Below, piece by piece: positions 39,414 to 50,942 of a stretch of 64,000 nt of DNA (the stretch's first letter is position 1; every line of letters starts with the position of its first letter). The DNA is from Roseobacter sinensis. GTDB taxonomy: Bacteria; Pseudomonadota; Alphaproteobacteria; Rhodobacterales; Rhodobacteraceae. The position numbers and the translations under genes were made by a program. The DNA lies in the NCBI RefSeq assembly GCF_025755255.1, contig NZ_JALIEB010000001.1:124001-188000 (forward strand), written 5' to 3'. Under the pieces are notes generated by a model, which saw nothing but the letters and a program-made list of their open reading frames with translations, did not search any database and was not told the DNA's origin.

Positions 39414-40190
39414 ATGGCCTACGAGACGATCATCGTTGAGATAGAGAACCATGTAGCCCAGATCACGCTGAACCGGCCCGATGCCCTGAACGCCTTGAAC
39501 GACGAGTTGCTGACCGAGCTTGCAGATGCACTGCGCGATGCGCAGGCCAACGAGAAGGTGCGGTGCATTATCGTCACCGGCTCGGAGAAGGCCTTCGCCG
39601 CCGGTGCGGATATCGCCATGATGAAGGACAAGAGCTTTGTCGAGGCGTTCTCGGGCGATCTCTTCACCCCGGAGACAGAGCAGATCATGGCCGTGCGCAA
39701 GCCGATCATTGCCGCGGTCTCGGGCTATGCGCTGGGCGGTGGCTGCGAGCTGGCGATGATGTGCGATTTCATCATCTGCTCGGACACAGCGAAGTTCGGC
39801 CAGCCCGAGATCAACCTCGGCGTGGTGGCCGGTATCGGGGGCACCCAGCGGCTGACGCGGATCGTCGGAAAGTCAAAAGCGATGGATATGCATCTGACCG
39901 GGCGTTTCATGGACGCCGAAGAAGCCGAACGGTCCGGCCTCGTCAGCCGCGTGGTACCCTGCAAGAAACTGCTGGAAGAAGCGCATAGCGCAGCCCAGAA
40001 GATCGCCGAGAAATCCATGATCACGGTGATGGTGGTGAAAGAAGCGGTGAACCGCGCCTATGAGGTGCCGCTCCGCGAAGGGCTTCTGTTCGAGCGGCGC
40101 ATGTTCCACGCGCTCTTTGCGACCGAGGACCAGTCCGAAGGCATGAGCGCCTTCGTCGAAAAGCGCGAAGCACAGTTTCGCGACAAGTAA
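39414..40190 (+). CDS. Enoyl-CoA hydratase
   Basis: Crotonase-family hydratase (258 aa) with the typical short-chain form. Motifs: [10 protein letters not shown] (first oxyanion), [19 protein letters not shown] (second), and the pair of catalytic Glu, [17 protein letters not shown] (first). The start ATG at 39414 follows GAGAG; the longer frame at 39369 is not needed. It is likely a general beta-oxidation enzyme (FadB/PaaF-like, about 58-60 kb region analogue). It lies between mutM and the dnaA cluster. Confidence 0.92.
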   Translation: MAYETIIVEIENHVAQITLNRPDALNALNDELLTELADALRDAQANEKVRCIIVTGSEKAFAAGADIAMMKDKSFVEAFSGDLFTPETEQIMAVRKPIIAAVSGYALGGGCELAMMCDFIICSDTAKFGQPEINLGVVAGIGGTQRLTRIVGKSKAMDMHLTGRFMDAEEAERSGLVSRVVPCKKLLEEAHSAAQKIAEKSMITVMVVKEAVNRAYEVPLREGLLFERRMFHALFATEDQSEGMSAFVEKREAQFRDK

Positions 40191-40251
40191 CCGGCGCTGG
40201 TCCGCCCCCCACCCTCTGAATTCAAAACCCGTTTGTCATGGGAGATCTGCG

Positions 40252-40845
40252 ATGAGCAGAGTTGTGCGCTACCTCACCCATCCGCAGGTCCGGATCGACC
40301 CGCAGATCGACATTCCCCGCTGGCCGCTGAACGAGGTCGGCCGGGCGCGGGTCGCAGCGCTGGCGGCATCGGGCGCACTCGGCGGAACCACGCGGATCAT
40401 AAGCAGCGACGAGACCAAGGCGATGGAAACCGCGGAGCCACTCGCCAAGGCCTTGGGCTGCGATATGCAGATCGATGCCGCGATGCACGAGAACGACCGC
40501 AGCGCCACCGGGTTCCTGCCGCCAGACGAATTCGAACAGGTGGCGGATGCGTTCTTTGCCGCGCCAGAGGTCAGCGTGCGAGGCTGGGAAACCGCCGCGC
40601 AGGCGCAGACCCGCATCGTGCGGGCCTTTGAGACCGCTTTGTCCAGCCATGGCGCGGGCGACCTGCTGCTGGTGGGACACGGCGGTGTCGGTACACTGCT
40701 ATATTGTCACCTGGCGGATCTGCCGATCAGCCGCGAGCATGACCAAGGGCCTGGCGGCGGCGGATGCTACTTCGCCTTCGACGCCGAGCGGCGGATTCCT
40801 GAACGCGGATGGCTGCCCATGGAACGCCTCTACGGAGCGGGCTGA
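40252..40845 (+). CDS. Histidine phosphatase superfamily protein with variant N-terminal motif
   Basis: A 197-residue phosphoglycerate-mutase-like protein. The second catalytic His motif is VGHGGVGTLLY, and WPLNEVGRARVAAL and SSDETKAMETAEPLAKAL are conserved mid motifs. The normal N-terminal RHGE/RHG is replaced by YLTHPQV: the catalytic His is retained but the Arg before it is Thr. This is a lineage variant; catalytic activity is uncertain. Precedes rpsT. Confidence 0.82.
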   Translation: MSRVVRYLTHPQVRIDPQIDIPRWPLNEVGRARVAALAASGALGGTTRIISSDETKAMETAEPLAKALGCDMQIDAAMHENDRSATGFLPPDEFEQVADAFFAAPEVSVRGWETAAQAQTRIVRAFETALSSHGAGDLLLVGHGGVGTLLYCHLADLPISREHDQGPGGGGCYFAFDAERRIPERGWLPMERLYGAG

Positions 40846-41036
40846 ACGTCGGCAGCCGGAGCGCCACCGGGCGCCAAATTTTTCGGCTTTGCAATCGGAG
40901 GCGAAGGCCCTTATAGAGCCCGGCAGACATGCGCGTGCAGCCCGCTTCTGGCTAGAATCACCGAACGAGGTCCGAGACCGGATCGGGGGCGTTGTGCATT
41001 TGAGACACGATTGAAGCCCAAGAAGGTGACAGACAC

Positions 41037-41300
41037 ATGGCAAATTCGCCCCAAGCAAAAAAACGCGCGCGTCAGAACGAAGCGCGGTTTCAGATCAACA
41101 AAGCGCGTCGCTCGCGCATCCGGACCTTTCTGCGCAAGGTCGAAGAGGCCATTGCCTCCGGCGACAAGGATGCGGCAGCAGCCGCTCTGAAGGCGGCTCA
41201 GCCAGAGCTGATGCGCGGCGTGACCAAGGGAGTGTTTCATAAAAACACCGCTTCGCGAAAAATTTCGCGCTTGTCCTCCCGGGTGAAAGCTCTGGGCTGA
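41037..41300 (+). CDS. rpsT: 30S ribosomal protein S20
   Basis: Small basic ribosomal protein (87 aa): [18 protein letters not shown], then [20 protein letters not shown] and the C-terminal [19 protein letters not shown]. It binds 16S rRNA and helps assemble the 30S subunit. GAAGGTGACAG precedes ATG. An intrinsic terminator follows, then dnaA. rpsT upstream of dnaA is typical in this order. Confidence 0.98.
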   Translation: MANSPQAKKRARQNEARFQINKARRSRIRTFLRKVEEAIASGDKDAAAAALKAAQPELMRGVTKGVFHKNTASRKISRLSSRVKALG

Positions 41301-41341
41301 AAACAACCCTGAGATGTGATCCGAAATCACCCAAACAGGGG

Positions 41342-41370
41342 AAAAAAAGCGCCGCGCGTCGGCGCTTTTT
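41342..41370 (+). terminator. Intrinsic terminator of rpsT
   Basis: AAAAAGCGCC (41344-41353) pairs with GGCGCTTTTT (41361-41370), loop GCGCGTC; the tail is a T-run. This closes rpsT before dnaA. Confidence 0.92.
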
Positions 41371-41847
41371 CGCATTTATGAGACTCTTTTTGCGCGTCCG
41401 GAGATTCTTTTTTGAAAATCCTGAGTCAAGAATGAAGATCAGTTGCCGTCGCGCTCACGAAGTTGCTACCAATATTCAGCGATTCATTTCGCCATGGGGG
41501 GACAGGCCCTGGACGGTTCGTTCGCTGTACGGCGGGCAGTATCGGATCAGGGGCTGGGTGTCACCAGATGGGGACGCCTTCAGTCTGCAAAAGCTGCGCA
41601 ACAGCGTTTTGCCCTGTCAAAAAAGAGCGGACGGTGTCGTCTGATCGAGTTTTGCTTCCGCGTGTTGGGGGCTCGCTCCGGTCAGGCATTGCCTAATCTG
41701 TAAATGTCCGTTGGACGTTGACCTGGTTTCGTGCGGGATCAGGACAGGGAAGGTGTGTTCGTGACGAAGATCGTAGAGGCGGTGCGGCACACCGAGCCGG
41801 GTGCAGCGCTATAACTGGGAACGCGAAAATAGGAAAACAGGTCAAAC
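41371..41847 (+). promoter_or_regulatory. dnaA upstream region with four GANTC sites
   Basis: A 477-nt non-coding stretch. No coding signal is convincing (an 88-codon frame at 41378 was rejected), and I see no TTATCCACA-type DnaA boxes, so there is no support for oriC. The first 110 nt contain four GANTC motifs (41382 GACTC, 41403 GATTC, 41423 GAGTC, 41481 GATTC), the CcrM methylase target that in Caulobacter influences dnaA transcription. Confidence 0.55.
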
Positions 41848-43215
41848 ATGACTAAAGAGAAGTGGGGGCAGTTGAGGCAGCGGCTGCTGAAAACGGTAGG
41901 GCAAAACAACTATACCAACTGGATCGAACCGATCGAGTTTCGGGCCGCAAATGACGGGATCGCCACATTCGATGTGCCGACGACGTTTCTGGGGAACTAC
42001 GTCAGCCAGAACTACGCGGATCTGATCCTGCACGAGCTGAAAACGGAGGATCCAAGCTTGCAGCGCCTGCGCTTTGCAGTGCCGGCCCATGTCGGTGCAG
42101 GCGCCGAAGCGGCCCCGGCCGCAGAGCAGCGGCCAGAGGCCCCCCGGACATCGAAACAGGCTGCGAACAACGTGCTGACCACCGCACCGCTCGACAAGCG
42201 CTTTACCTTCGATACCTTCGTTGTCGGCAAACCCAACGAGCTGGCCCATGCGGCCGCGCGCCGTGTGGCCGAAGGTGGGCCGGTCACCTTCAACCCCCTG
42301 TTCCTCTACGGCGGTGTTGGCCTCGGCAAGACCCACCTGATGCACGCAATTGCCCATGAGTTGCGTGAGCGCCGCCCCGAGATGAATGTCCTCTACCTTT
42401 CTGCCGAACAGTTCATGTACCGCTTCGTCCAGGCCCTGCGCGACCGCAAGATGATGGACTTCAAGGAGATCTTCCGCTCTGTCGATGTGCTGATGGTGGA
42501 TGACGTGCAGTTCATCGCCGGCAAGGACTCCACACAGGAGGAGTTCTTTCACACGTTCAATGCGCTTGTGGATCAGAACAAGCAGATCATCATCTCGGCT
42601 GACCGCGCGCCTGGAGAGATCAAGGATCTGGAAGATCGCGTGAAGTCGCGCCTGCAATGCGGCCTGGTGGTGGACCTGCACCCGACCGATTACGAGCTGC
42701 GGCTCGGCATCCTGCAAAGCAAGGTCGAGCAGCAGCGGGTGAATTACCCCGATCTGGAGGTCGAGACCGGTGTGCTGGAGTTCCTCGCCCATCGGATCTC
42801 GACCAACGTGCGGGTGCTCGAAGGTGCCCTGACGCGGCTCTTTGCCTTTGCCTCGCTTGTCGGGCGCGAGATCAACATGGAGCTGACGCAGGATTGCCTG
42901 TCGGACGTGCTGCGCGCCTCCGAGCGCAAGATCACGGTCGAAGAAATCCAGCGCAAGGTGTCGGACCACTACAACATCCGTCTGTCGGACATGATCGGGC
43001 CCAAGCGGTTGCGGAGCTATGCGCGGCCGCGCCAGGTGGCGATGTATCTGTGCAAGAAGATGACCAGCCGGTCTCTGCCCGAGATCGGGCGGCGCTTTGG
43101 CGGGCGCGATCACACCACCGTCATGCATGGGGTGAAACGCATCGAAGAGTTGAAAGCTCAAGACGGTCAGATCGCTGAAGATCTGGAACTTCTGCGCCGC
43201 GCGCTGGAAGAATAG
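41848..43215 (+). CDS. dnaA: Chromosomal replication initiator DnaA
   Basis: Replication initiator ATPase (455 aa). Domain III has Walker A GGVGLGKTHLMH, Walker B VLMVDDVQFI, sensor/arginine regions ISADRAPGEIKDLEDRVKSRL (starting ISADRAP) and domain IV ends with the DnaA-box recognition helix GGRDHTTVMHGVKRI. An AGG site lies before ATG at 41848. It heads dnaA-dnaN-recF-(LysE)-gyrB. Confidence 0.98.
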   Translation: MTKEKWGQLRQRLLKTVGQNNYTNWIEPIEFRAANDGIATFDVPTTFLGNYVSQNYADLILHELKTEDPSLQRLRFAVPAHVGAGAEAAPAAEQRPEAPRTSKQAANNVLTTAPLDKRFTFDTFVVGKPNELAHAAARRVAEGGPVTFNPLFLYGGVGLGKTHLMHAIAHELRERRPEMNVLYLSAEQFMYRFVQALRDRKMMDFKEIFRSVDVLMVDDVQFIAGKDSTQEEFFHTFNALVDQNKQIIISADRAPGEIKDLEDRVKSRLQCGLVVDLHPTDYELRLGILQSKVEQQRVNYPDLEVETGVLEFLAHRISTNVRVLEGALTRLFAFASLVGREINMELTQDCLSDVLRASERKITVEEIQRKVSDHYNIRLSDMIGPKRLRSYARPRQVAMYLCKKMTSRSLPEIGRRFGGRDHTTVMHGVKRIEELKAQDGQIAEDLELLRRALEE

Positions 43216-43357
43216 TCACACTGCTCGACCCGTCGTGCGGCAATGCGGCGACGGGTCTTGACGCCCTGCGCTTTCCACCACACAAACCAATAAAACGCTT
43301 GTGAAGTCGGTGGAAGAAGGTACCTTGATCCTCCCGACTGGTGGGAGGACTAGGCAC

Positions 43358-44476
43358 ATGAAGATCAGCATCGAACGCGCGTCTCTGCTCAAGGCCGTGA
43401 GCCAAGCGCAGTCGGTCGTCGAACGGCGCAACACGATCCCGATCCTCGCCAATGTCCTTATCGAAGCGGAAGGCAGTGACGTCACCTTCCGCGCAACGGA
43501 CCTCGATATCGAGATCGTCGACAAGGCGCCCGCACAAGTGGAGCGTGCTGGCGCCACAACAGTCGCCGCCACCACCCTTCATGAAATCGTGCGCAAGCTG
43601 CCCGATGGCGCGCTGGTCACACTGACCGCAGATGGCGCGACCGGGCGTCTGACGGTCGAGGCGGGGCGGTCGAACTTCTCGCTCGCGACGCTGCCGAAGG
43701 AAGACTTCCCGGTCATGGCGTCGTCGGAATATGCCTCGAACTTCTCGGCGCCGGCGCCAGTGTTGCGGCGGCTCTTCGACAAGTCGAAATTCGCGATCTC
43801 CACCGAGGAGACGCGCTACTATCTCAACGGCGTCTATATGCACGTGGCGGATGCCGACGGCGGGCAGACCCTGCGCTGTGTGGCCACCGACGGCCACCGG
43901 TTGGCCCGCATCGATGCGGAGCTGCCCGAAGGTGCCGCAGACATGCCGGGCGTGATCGTGCCGCGCAAGACGGTGGGGGAGATGCGCAAGCTGCTGGATG
44001 ACGATGACATGAAGATCGCGGTGTCGGTGAGCGAAACCAAGATACGCTTTGCAACGCCGGACATCACGCTCACCTCGAAGGTGATCGACGGAACCTTCCC
44101 GGATTACACCCGTGTGATCCCGCAGAACAACGCCCGCAAGCTGGAGGTGGATGCCTCCGACTTCGCGCAGGCCGTGGACCGGGTCGCGACCGTGAGCTCG
44201 GAACGCTCGCGCGCCGTGAAGCTGCAGCTCGACGAAGACCGGCTTGTGCTGTCGGTGAATGCGCCGGATTCAGGCGCCGCCGAGGAAGAGTTGGCCGTCG
44301 CTTACGGTGATGAGAAGCTGGAAATTGGATTTAATGCCAAATATTTACTGGAGATCGCCAGTCAGGTCGATCGTGAGAATGCGGTGTTCCTGTTCAACTC
44401 GTCCGGCGATCCGACACTGATGCGTGAAGGCAATGACCAATCAGCGGTCTATGTGGTCATGCCGATGCGCGTTTAA
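43358..44476 (+). CDS. dnaN: DNA polymerase III beta subunit (sliding clamp)
   Basis: Sliding clamp (372 aa) that tethers replicative polymerase. It begins MKISIERASLLKAVSQAQSV, and the conserved SNFSLATLPKEDFPVM segment and C-terminal YVVMPMRV end are as expected. ATG at 43358 follows GGGAGGAC; the open frame from 43301 is longer but not needed. Three-domain dimeric fold. Confidence 0.98.
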   Translation: MKISIERASLLKAVSQAQSVVERRNTIPILANVLIEAEGSDVTFRATDLDIEIVDKAPAQVERAGATTVAATTLHEIVRKLPDGALVTLTADGATGRLTVEAGRSNFSLATLPKEDFPVMASSEYASNFSAPAPVLRRLFDKSKFAISTEETRYYLNGVYMHVADADGGQTLRCVATDGHRLARIDAELPEGAADMPGVIVPRKTVGEMRKLLDDDDMKIAVSVSETKIRFATPDITLTSKVIDGTFPDYTRVIPQNNARKLEVDASDFAQAVDRVATVSSERSRAVKLQLDEDRLVLSVNAPDSGAAEEELAVAYGDEKLEIGFNAKYLLEIASQVDRENAVFLFNSSGDPTLMREGNDQSAVYVVMPMRV

Positions 44477-44494
44477 GAGTTTCTTGCCTTCGGC

Positions 44495-44521
44495 GAGGAT
44501 ATTTTCGGCCAAGAGAAAGGG
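44495..44521 (+). repeat. Short intergenic repeat, copy 2
   Basis: GAGGATATTTTCGGCCAAG followed by AGAAAGGG lies between dnaN and recF, 7 nt before recF ATG. Shares GGATATTTT, GCCA and AGAA with 37620. Confidence 0.45.
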
Positions 44522-44527
44522 CGCGGG

Positions 44528-45631
44528 ATGGCGCTGTACCTCTCGGCACTGACCCTGTCGCATTTTCGGTCGCACAAGGTTGGACGGCTGGCGCTCGATG
44601 GGCGGCCCGTGGCGCTCTATGGCGCAAATGGCGCGGGCAAGACCAATGTGCTGGAGGCCGTGTCGCTGTTCTCGCCGGGGCGGGGGCTGCGGCGGTCTAG
44701 CGCCGAGGATATGACGCGACGGCCCGAGGCCCTGGGCTGGAAGATAGCCGGCGTGCTTCAGTCGCTGAACCAGTTACACGAAATCGAGATTTGGTCGGAA
44801 GCGGGCGCGGCCCGGCAGGTCCGGATCGACGAGAAGGCCGCGCCGCAGGTGGCGCTGGGGCGGATCGCGCGGGTGCTCTGGCTGATCCCGGCGATGGACC
44901 GGTTATGGATCGAAGGCGCAGAGGGGCGGCGGCGGTTCCTTGATCGGATGACGCTGAGCTTTGAACCCGGCCATGCGGAGGTCACGCTGGCCTATGAGCG
45001 GGCGATGCGGGAGCGCAACCGGCTTTTGAAGGATATGGTGCGCGATCCGGCCTGGTATGCCGCACTGGAGACGCAGATGGCGGAGGCTGGTGTGGTCATC
45101 GACGCCAACCGGCGGACGGCGCTGACCCAGCTGGCCGAGGCGCAGGAGGGCGCGCAGACGGCCTTTCCCGCCGCGGAGTTGACCTTGACCCATGCCGACG
45201 GCGACCTTCCCAAGACGGTGGAGGACGTGCGCGCGGCGCTGGCCGACAGCCGCCCGCGGGATGTCGCGGCAGGGCGCAGCCTGATCGGGCCGCATCGGGC
45301 GGATATCTCCGGCGTTTATGCGGCCAAGGGTGTGCCGGCGAAGGACTGTTCCACGGGGGAGCAGAAAGCGCTGTTGGTCTCGCTCATCCTCGCCAATGCC
45401 CGGGCGCTGGCGCGGGACTTTGGCGCGCCACCGCTCTTGCTGCTGGATGAGGTGGCCGCCCATCTCGATCCGGACCGGCGCGCAGCGCTCTACGACGAGA
45501 TCGCGGCGCTCGGGGCCCAAGCCTGGATGACCGGCACCGAAGCAGAGCTTTTCGCGGCCCTGGGCGACCGCGCGCAATATGTCGAAGTGCGCGACAACAA
45601 TGGCCTGTCAGAGCTCGTGACGCACCCGTGA
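44528..45631 (+). CDS. recF: DNA repair and recombination protein RecF
   Basis: SMC-like ATPase (367 aa) that loads RecA at gapped DNA. Walker A is GANGAGKTNVLEA, and the signature-type STGEQKALLVSLILANA and Walker B PPLLLLDEVAAHLDPDRR are complete. The N-terminal TLSHFRSHKV is characteristic. Terminates with GTGA overlap to the LysE gene. Confidence 0.97.
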   Translation: MALYLSALTLSHFRSHKVGRLALDGRPVALYGANGAGKTNVLEAVSLFSPGRGLRRSSAEDMTRRPEALGWKIAGVLQSLNQLHEIEIWSEAGAARQVRIDEKAAPQVALGRIARVLWLIPAMDRLWIEGAEGRRRFLDRMTLSFEPGHAEVTLAYERAMRERNRLLKDMVRDPAWYAALETQMAEAGVVIDANRRTALTQLAEAQEGAQTAFPAAELTLTHADGDLPKTVEDVRAALADSRPRDVAAGRSLIGPHRADISGVYAAKGVPAKDCSTGEQKALLVSLILANARALARDFGAPPLLLLDEVAAHLDPDRRAALYDEIAALGAQAWMTGTEAELFAALGDRAQYVEVRDNNGLSELVTHP

Positions 45632-46248
45632 CCATCGGCGGGGGCGACCTCCTGCTCTACGCGGGCGCGTTGGTGATCCTGTTCCTCACGCCGGGGCCGG
45701 TGTGGCTGGCCCTCATGGCACGTGCGCTCTCCGGCGGGTTCAGCGCGGCCTGGCCGCTGGCGATGGGTGTCGCGGTAGGCGACATCCTCTGGCCGCTGGT
45801 GGCGGTGCTGGGCATCTCCTGGATGCTGTCGGTGTTCGATGTGGTCATGGCCCTGCTGCGCTGGGTGGCTTGCGGCGTCTTTATCGGGATGGGGGTGTTG
45901 CTGATTGCTCATGCGGATCAGAAGATCAGCACCGACAGCCGGCTGACGCGCCCTGGCATCTGGCCCGGCTTCCTGGCGGGTGTGGTTGCGATCCTCGGGA
46001 ACCCCAAGGCGGTGCTCTTCTACATCGGGGTTCTTCCCGGCTTCTTCGACCTGCGCAGCGTCACGGCCGGCGACGTTGCCGCGATCATTGCCGCCTCGGT
46101 CGCCATTCCGCTCGTCGGGAACCTTGTGCTGGCCGCCTGCGTGGGCCATGTAAGGGCTCTGATCACGGCCCCTCGGACACTGGCGCGGATCAATGTCGTC
46201 TCGGGCGGTTTGCTGATCTTGGTTGGTGTGGTTATCCCCCTTACCTGA
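45628..46248 (+). CDS. LysE-family amino-acid exporter
   Basis: A 206-residue inner-membrane transporter of the LysE/RhtB family. About six transmembrane helices are seen; the family pattern LFLTPGPVWLALMARALSGG near the N-terminus and PGFLAGVVAILGNPKAVLFYIG mid-protein are typical. GTG start overlaps the recF stop. Substrate unknown. An insertion of this type between recF and gyrB is not usual in E. coli-like clusters and is interesting for the order. Confidence 0.85.
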   Translation: MTIGGGDLLLYAGALVILFLTPGPVWLALMARALSGGFSAAWPLAMGVAVGDILWPLVAVLGISWMLSVFDVVMALLRWVACGVFIGMGVLLIAHADQKISTDSRLTRPGIWPGFLAGVVAILGNPKAVLFYIGVLPGFFDLRSVTAGDVAAIIAASVAIPLVGNLVLAACVGHVRALITAPRTLARINVVSGGLLILVGVVIPLT

Positions 46249-46305
46249 CACAAAATATTGTGCCATTCGCGTGACATTCCGCCCTGGAAACCTTATAAAA
46301 CATGA

Positions 46306-48741
<2,436 letters not shown>

Positions 48742-48763
48742 TTGATCCGCATGAAGACGAGGG

Positions 48764-48905
48764 CATCGCCCGGCCTGGAGGGCGTTGGCGCTGGCTGCGC
48801 GGTGTGCAGCATCGCCAGACTTGCGACTTTCTTGCTTCTGGTTACTTTGCAAAATCGCCCTCCGGGGGGAGGTCGGGCGATGCCCGGCCTATCAGCCGGG
48901 CGGGA
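48764..48905. repeat. Intergenic repeat, copy A (downstream of gyrB)
   Basis: Contains ATCGCCCG-CTGGAGGGCG near the start, AAAATCGCCCTC in the middle, then CCTATCAGCCGGGCGG. The last part forms the perfect hairpin GCCCGGC(ctatca)GCCGGGC at 48882-48901. GGAGGGCG and CGCCCTCC also pair across it. Copy B lies at 51779-51974. Confidence 0.6.
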
Positions 48906-48966
48906 GACTTGTGAGATAATTGCCTAGAGATGCGAATAGCGTAGATGCTCTCACGCCGCCCTCATC

Positions 48967-49770
48967 TCAATCATCCAGCCATTCGGGCATCGGTGTCTTG
49001 GCGATGAAGGCGTCGATCCCGCGTTCGGTATCGCGCGCGAGCATGTTCTGGGCCATCGCAGCGCCCGTGTAGGCGTAGGCCTCGGTCAGTCCCATGTCGG
49101 CCTGCTCGTAAAACGCCTGCTTGCCGATCTTCACCGCAACCGGCGCCTTGGAGACGATCTTGGCCGCCATGGCGCGGGTCGCAGCGGACAGCTGAGCCTG
49201 CGAGACCACCTGGTTGATCAGCCCCATCTCAGCGGCGCGCGTGGCACTCTGGAACTCGCCCAGCAGCAGCATTTCCATCGCCTGCTTGCGCGAAATGTTG
49301 CGGGACAGCGCCACCATGGGCGTGGAACAGAACAGGCCGATGTTCACGCCGGAGGTCGCAAATGTCGCCGTGTCGGAGGCCACAGCCAGATCGCAGGTCG
49401 CGACCAGCTGGCAGCCGGCGGCGGTGGCGATGCCCTGGACCTCGGCGATCACCGGTTGGGGCAGGTTCACAATGGACAGCATCATCTTGGAGCAGGTGGC
49501 GAAGAGCGCGTTGAAATAGGCTTTGCCGCCATCGGCATCGGACCGCCGCGCGGTCATCTCTTTGAGGTTGTGACCCGCACAGAAATGATTGCCTGCCCCG
49601 CGCAGGATCACCACCCGGGTGCCGCGGTCGGCGGCAATCTCATCCAAAACCGCCTGAAGCGCGGCAAGCATCTCCTCGGACAGCGCATTGAGCGACTTCG
49701 GCCGGTTCAGGGTGATCGTCGCGATTCCCTCGGTCCGATCCAGCAGAACCGGTGCGTCTTGCTCTGTCAT
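48967..49770 (-). CDS. Enoyl-CoA hydratase family protein (ECHDC3-like)
   Basis: Crotonase-fold protein (267 aa). HFCAGHNLKEM and GIATAAGCQLVATCDLAVAS supply the oxyanion residues; NIGLFCSTPMVALSRNI follows, without the usual GG acidic residue pair of PEINLG, so true hydratase activity is doubtful. The start at 49770 follows GGAGGGGG; the frame continues to 49803. Stand-alone, 66 nt downstream of the desaturase on the same strand. Resembles human ECHDC3-type proteins. Confidence 0.8.
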   Translation of the reverse strand: MTEQDAPVLLDRTEGIATITLNRPKSLNALSEEMLAALQAVLDEIAADRGTRVVILRGAGNHFCAGHNLKEMTARRSDADGGKAYFNALFATCSKMMLSIVNLPQPVIAEVQGIATAAGCQLVATCDLAVASDTATFATSGVNIGLFCSTPMVALSRNISRKQAMEMLLLGEFQSATRAAEMGLINQVVSQAQLSAATRAMAAKIVSKAPVAVKIGKQAFYEQADMGLTEAYAYTGAAMAQNMLARDTERGIDAFIAKTPMPEWLDD

Positions 49771-49836
49771 CAGCGCCCCCTCCATGTCGTCTGGCCGCAT
49801 CAAAGCGGGAAGCGGGGTCAGACCGCAAGGGAAATG

Positions 49837-50778
49837 TCAGGGATCCGCCGCGCGCTCCGCCCGAAACTCGGGCGCCTGCCAGAGAAGGTGCGGCACCGGA
49901 TCCTTGGTCCGGAACAGGAAGAGCCGCGCGATCTGGGCATAGGACCGATAGGCGTAGCCGCCATTGCGTGACAGAAACGCGGCCCGCCGGGCCATGTAAT
50001 GGGCTCTGAGTTGGTACCACGGCATGCGCGGGTGCGCGTGGTGCACCGCATGCAGGTTGTTCTGCAGGAAGAGGAACGCCAGCGGCCCCCGGTCCTCGAT
50101 GATCACGCTGCGACAGCGGGCCCGTTCATGCGCGCGGTGTTCGAGAAACGTCCGGATCTTCAGGACCGAATGGCTCGCATAGGCGGACGCGAGATACAGC
50201 CAGAAAGGCATATCCGCCACGGCCACCCACCAGAGCGCGACCGGAACAAGACCGAGGGCGTGGAAGATGTATGCGTCTCTAACAGGGCTGTTTCCGTGAC
50301 GACTCGCATACCAATCCGCCTTGTAGAACACGGCGAGTCCGATCAGCGGGCCTACGAGCATCCGCCCCAGAAGCGTGTTGTTCCAGGTGTAAAGCAGGCG
50401 CCGCAGTGTGCCCCACCGCGCCCAGGCTGCGGGGTCGACAAAATTGCTCTCGGGGTCGTCGTAAGGATCCGTCAGCGCAGGGTCATGGTGATGCGCCAGA
50501 TGCGTGTCGCGGAAGCGATGATAGGGGATCAGTAGCCCAAGTGCGGGAAAGACCAGCGTTGTGTTCAACCGCGCACTGCGGAACGGGTGACCATGCAGCA
50601 CTTCGTGGCTGAACGAGGAATAGAGCGTCAGCGACAGGGTAAGGGCGAGGCCGGCGACCCATGGGCCAACCAGCTCGAAGGTGGTGGTGGAGAGGGCGAA
50701 ACCCGCATAGCAGAGGCAGCAGATCATCAAGGTTGGCCACTCGATCGCTTGGGTGCTCTCTCCGCCTGGGGCAGTCAA
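49837..50778 (-). CDS. Membrane fatty-acid desaturase-like protein
   Basis: Membrane di-iron enzyme (313 aa) of the fatty-acid desaturase/hydroxylase superfamily. The three histidine boxes are present: HEVLHGH, HLAHHHD and HAVHHAH, together with at least four hydrophobic helices. A TTG start at 50778, giving MTAPGGESTQ, has AAGGA 9 nt upstream and looks best; the frame reaches 50856. Substrate unknown, possibly an acyl chain, sterol or carotenoid-type substrate. Divergent from an XRE regulator, with 164 nt between. Confidence 0.82.
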   Translation of the reverse strand: MTAPGGESTQAIEWPTLMICCLCYAGFALSTTTFELVGPWVAGLALTLSLTLYSSFSHEVLHGHPFRSARLNTTLVFPALGLLIPYHRFRDTHLAHHHDPALTDPYDDPESNFVDPAAWARWGTLRRLLYTWNNTLLGRMLVGPLIGLAVFYKADWYASRHGNSPVRDAYIFHALGLVPVALWWVAVADMPFWLYLASAYASHSVLKIRTFLEHRAHERARCRSVIIEDRGPLAFLFLQNNLHAVHHAHPRMPWYQLRAHYMARRAAFLSRNGGYAYRSYAQIARLFLFRTKDPVPHLLWQAPEFRAERAADP

Positions 50779-50942
50779 CTTATCCTGTCCTTTCAATGGG
50801 TTTTTCGTATTCCAAATCTGCAAGGAGAAGTGTCGCCCGATCGAGGGTTGCCGCAAGAGCGTGAATCTGCGTTGGCTGCATTACATATGTCACGATCTCA
50901 TGATTTTGTTGCGAGAGCACATTTTTGCTGTATTTTCAGGTC

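Noticed and set aside
41378-41644. 88-codon ORF between rpsT and dnaA
   Set aside because: No ribosome site, no family resemblance, starts directly after the rpsT terminator.
41371-41847. Replication origin upstream of dnaA
   Set aside because: No TTATCCACA-like DnaA boxes, AT-rich unwinding element or repeats seen; gene position alone is not enough.
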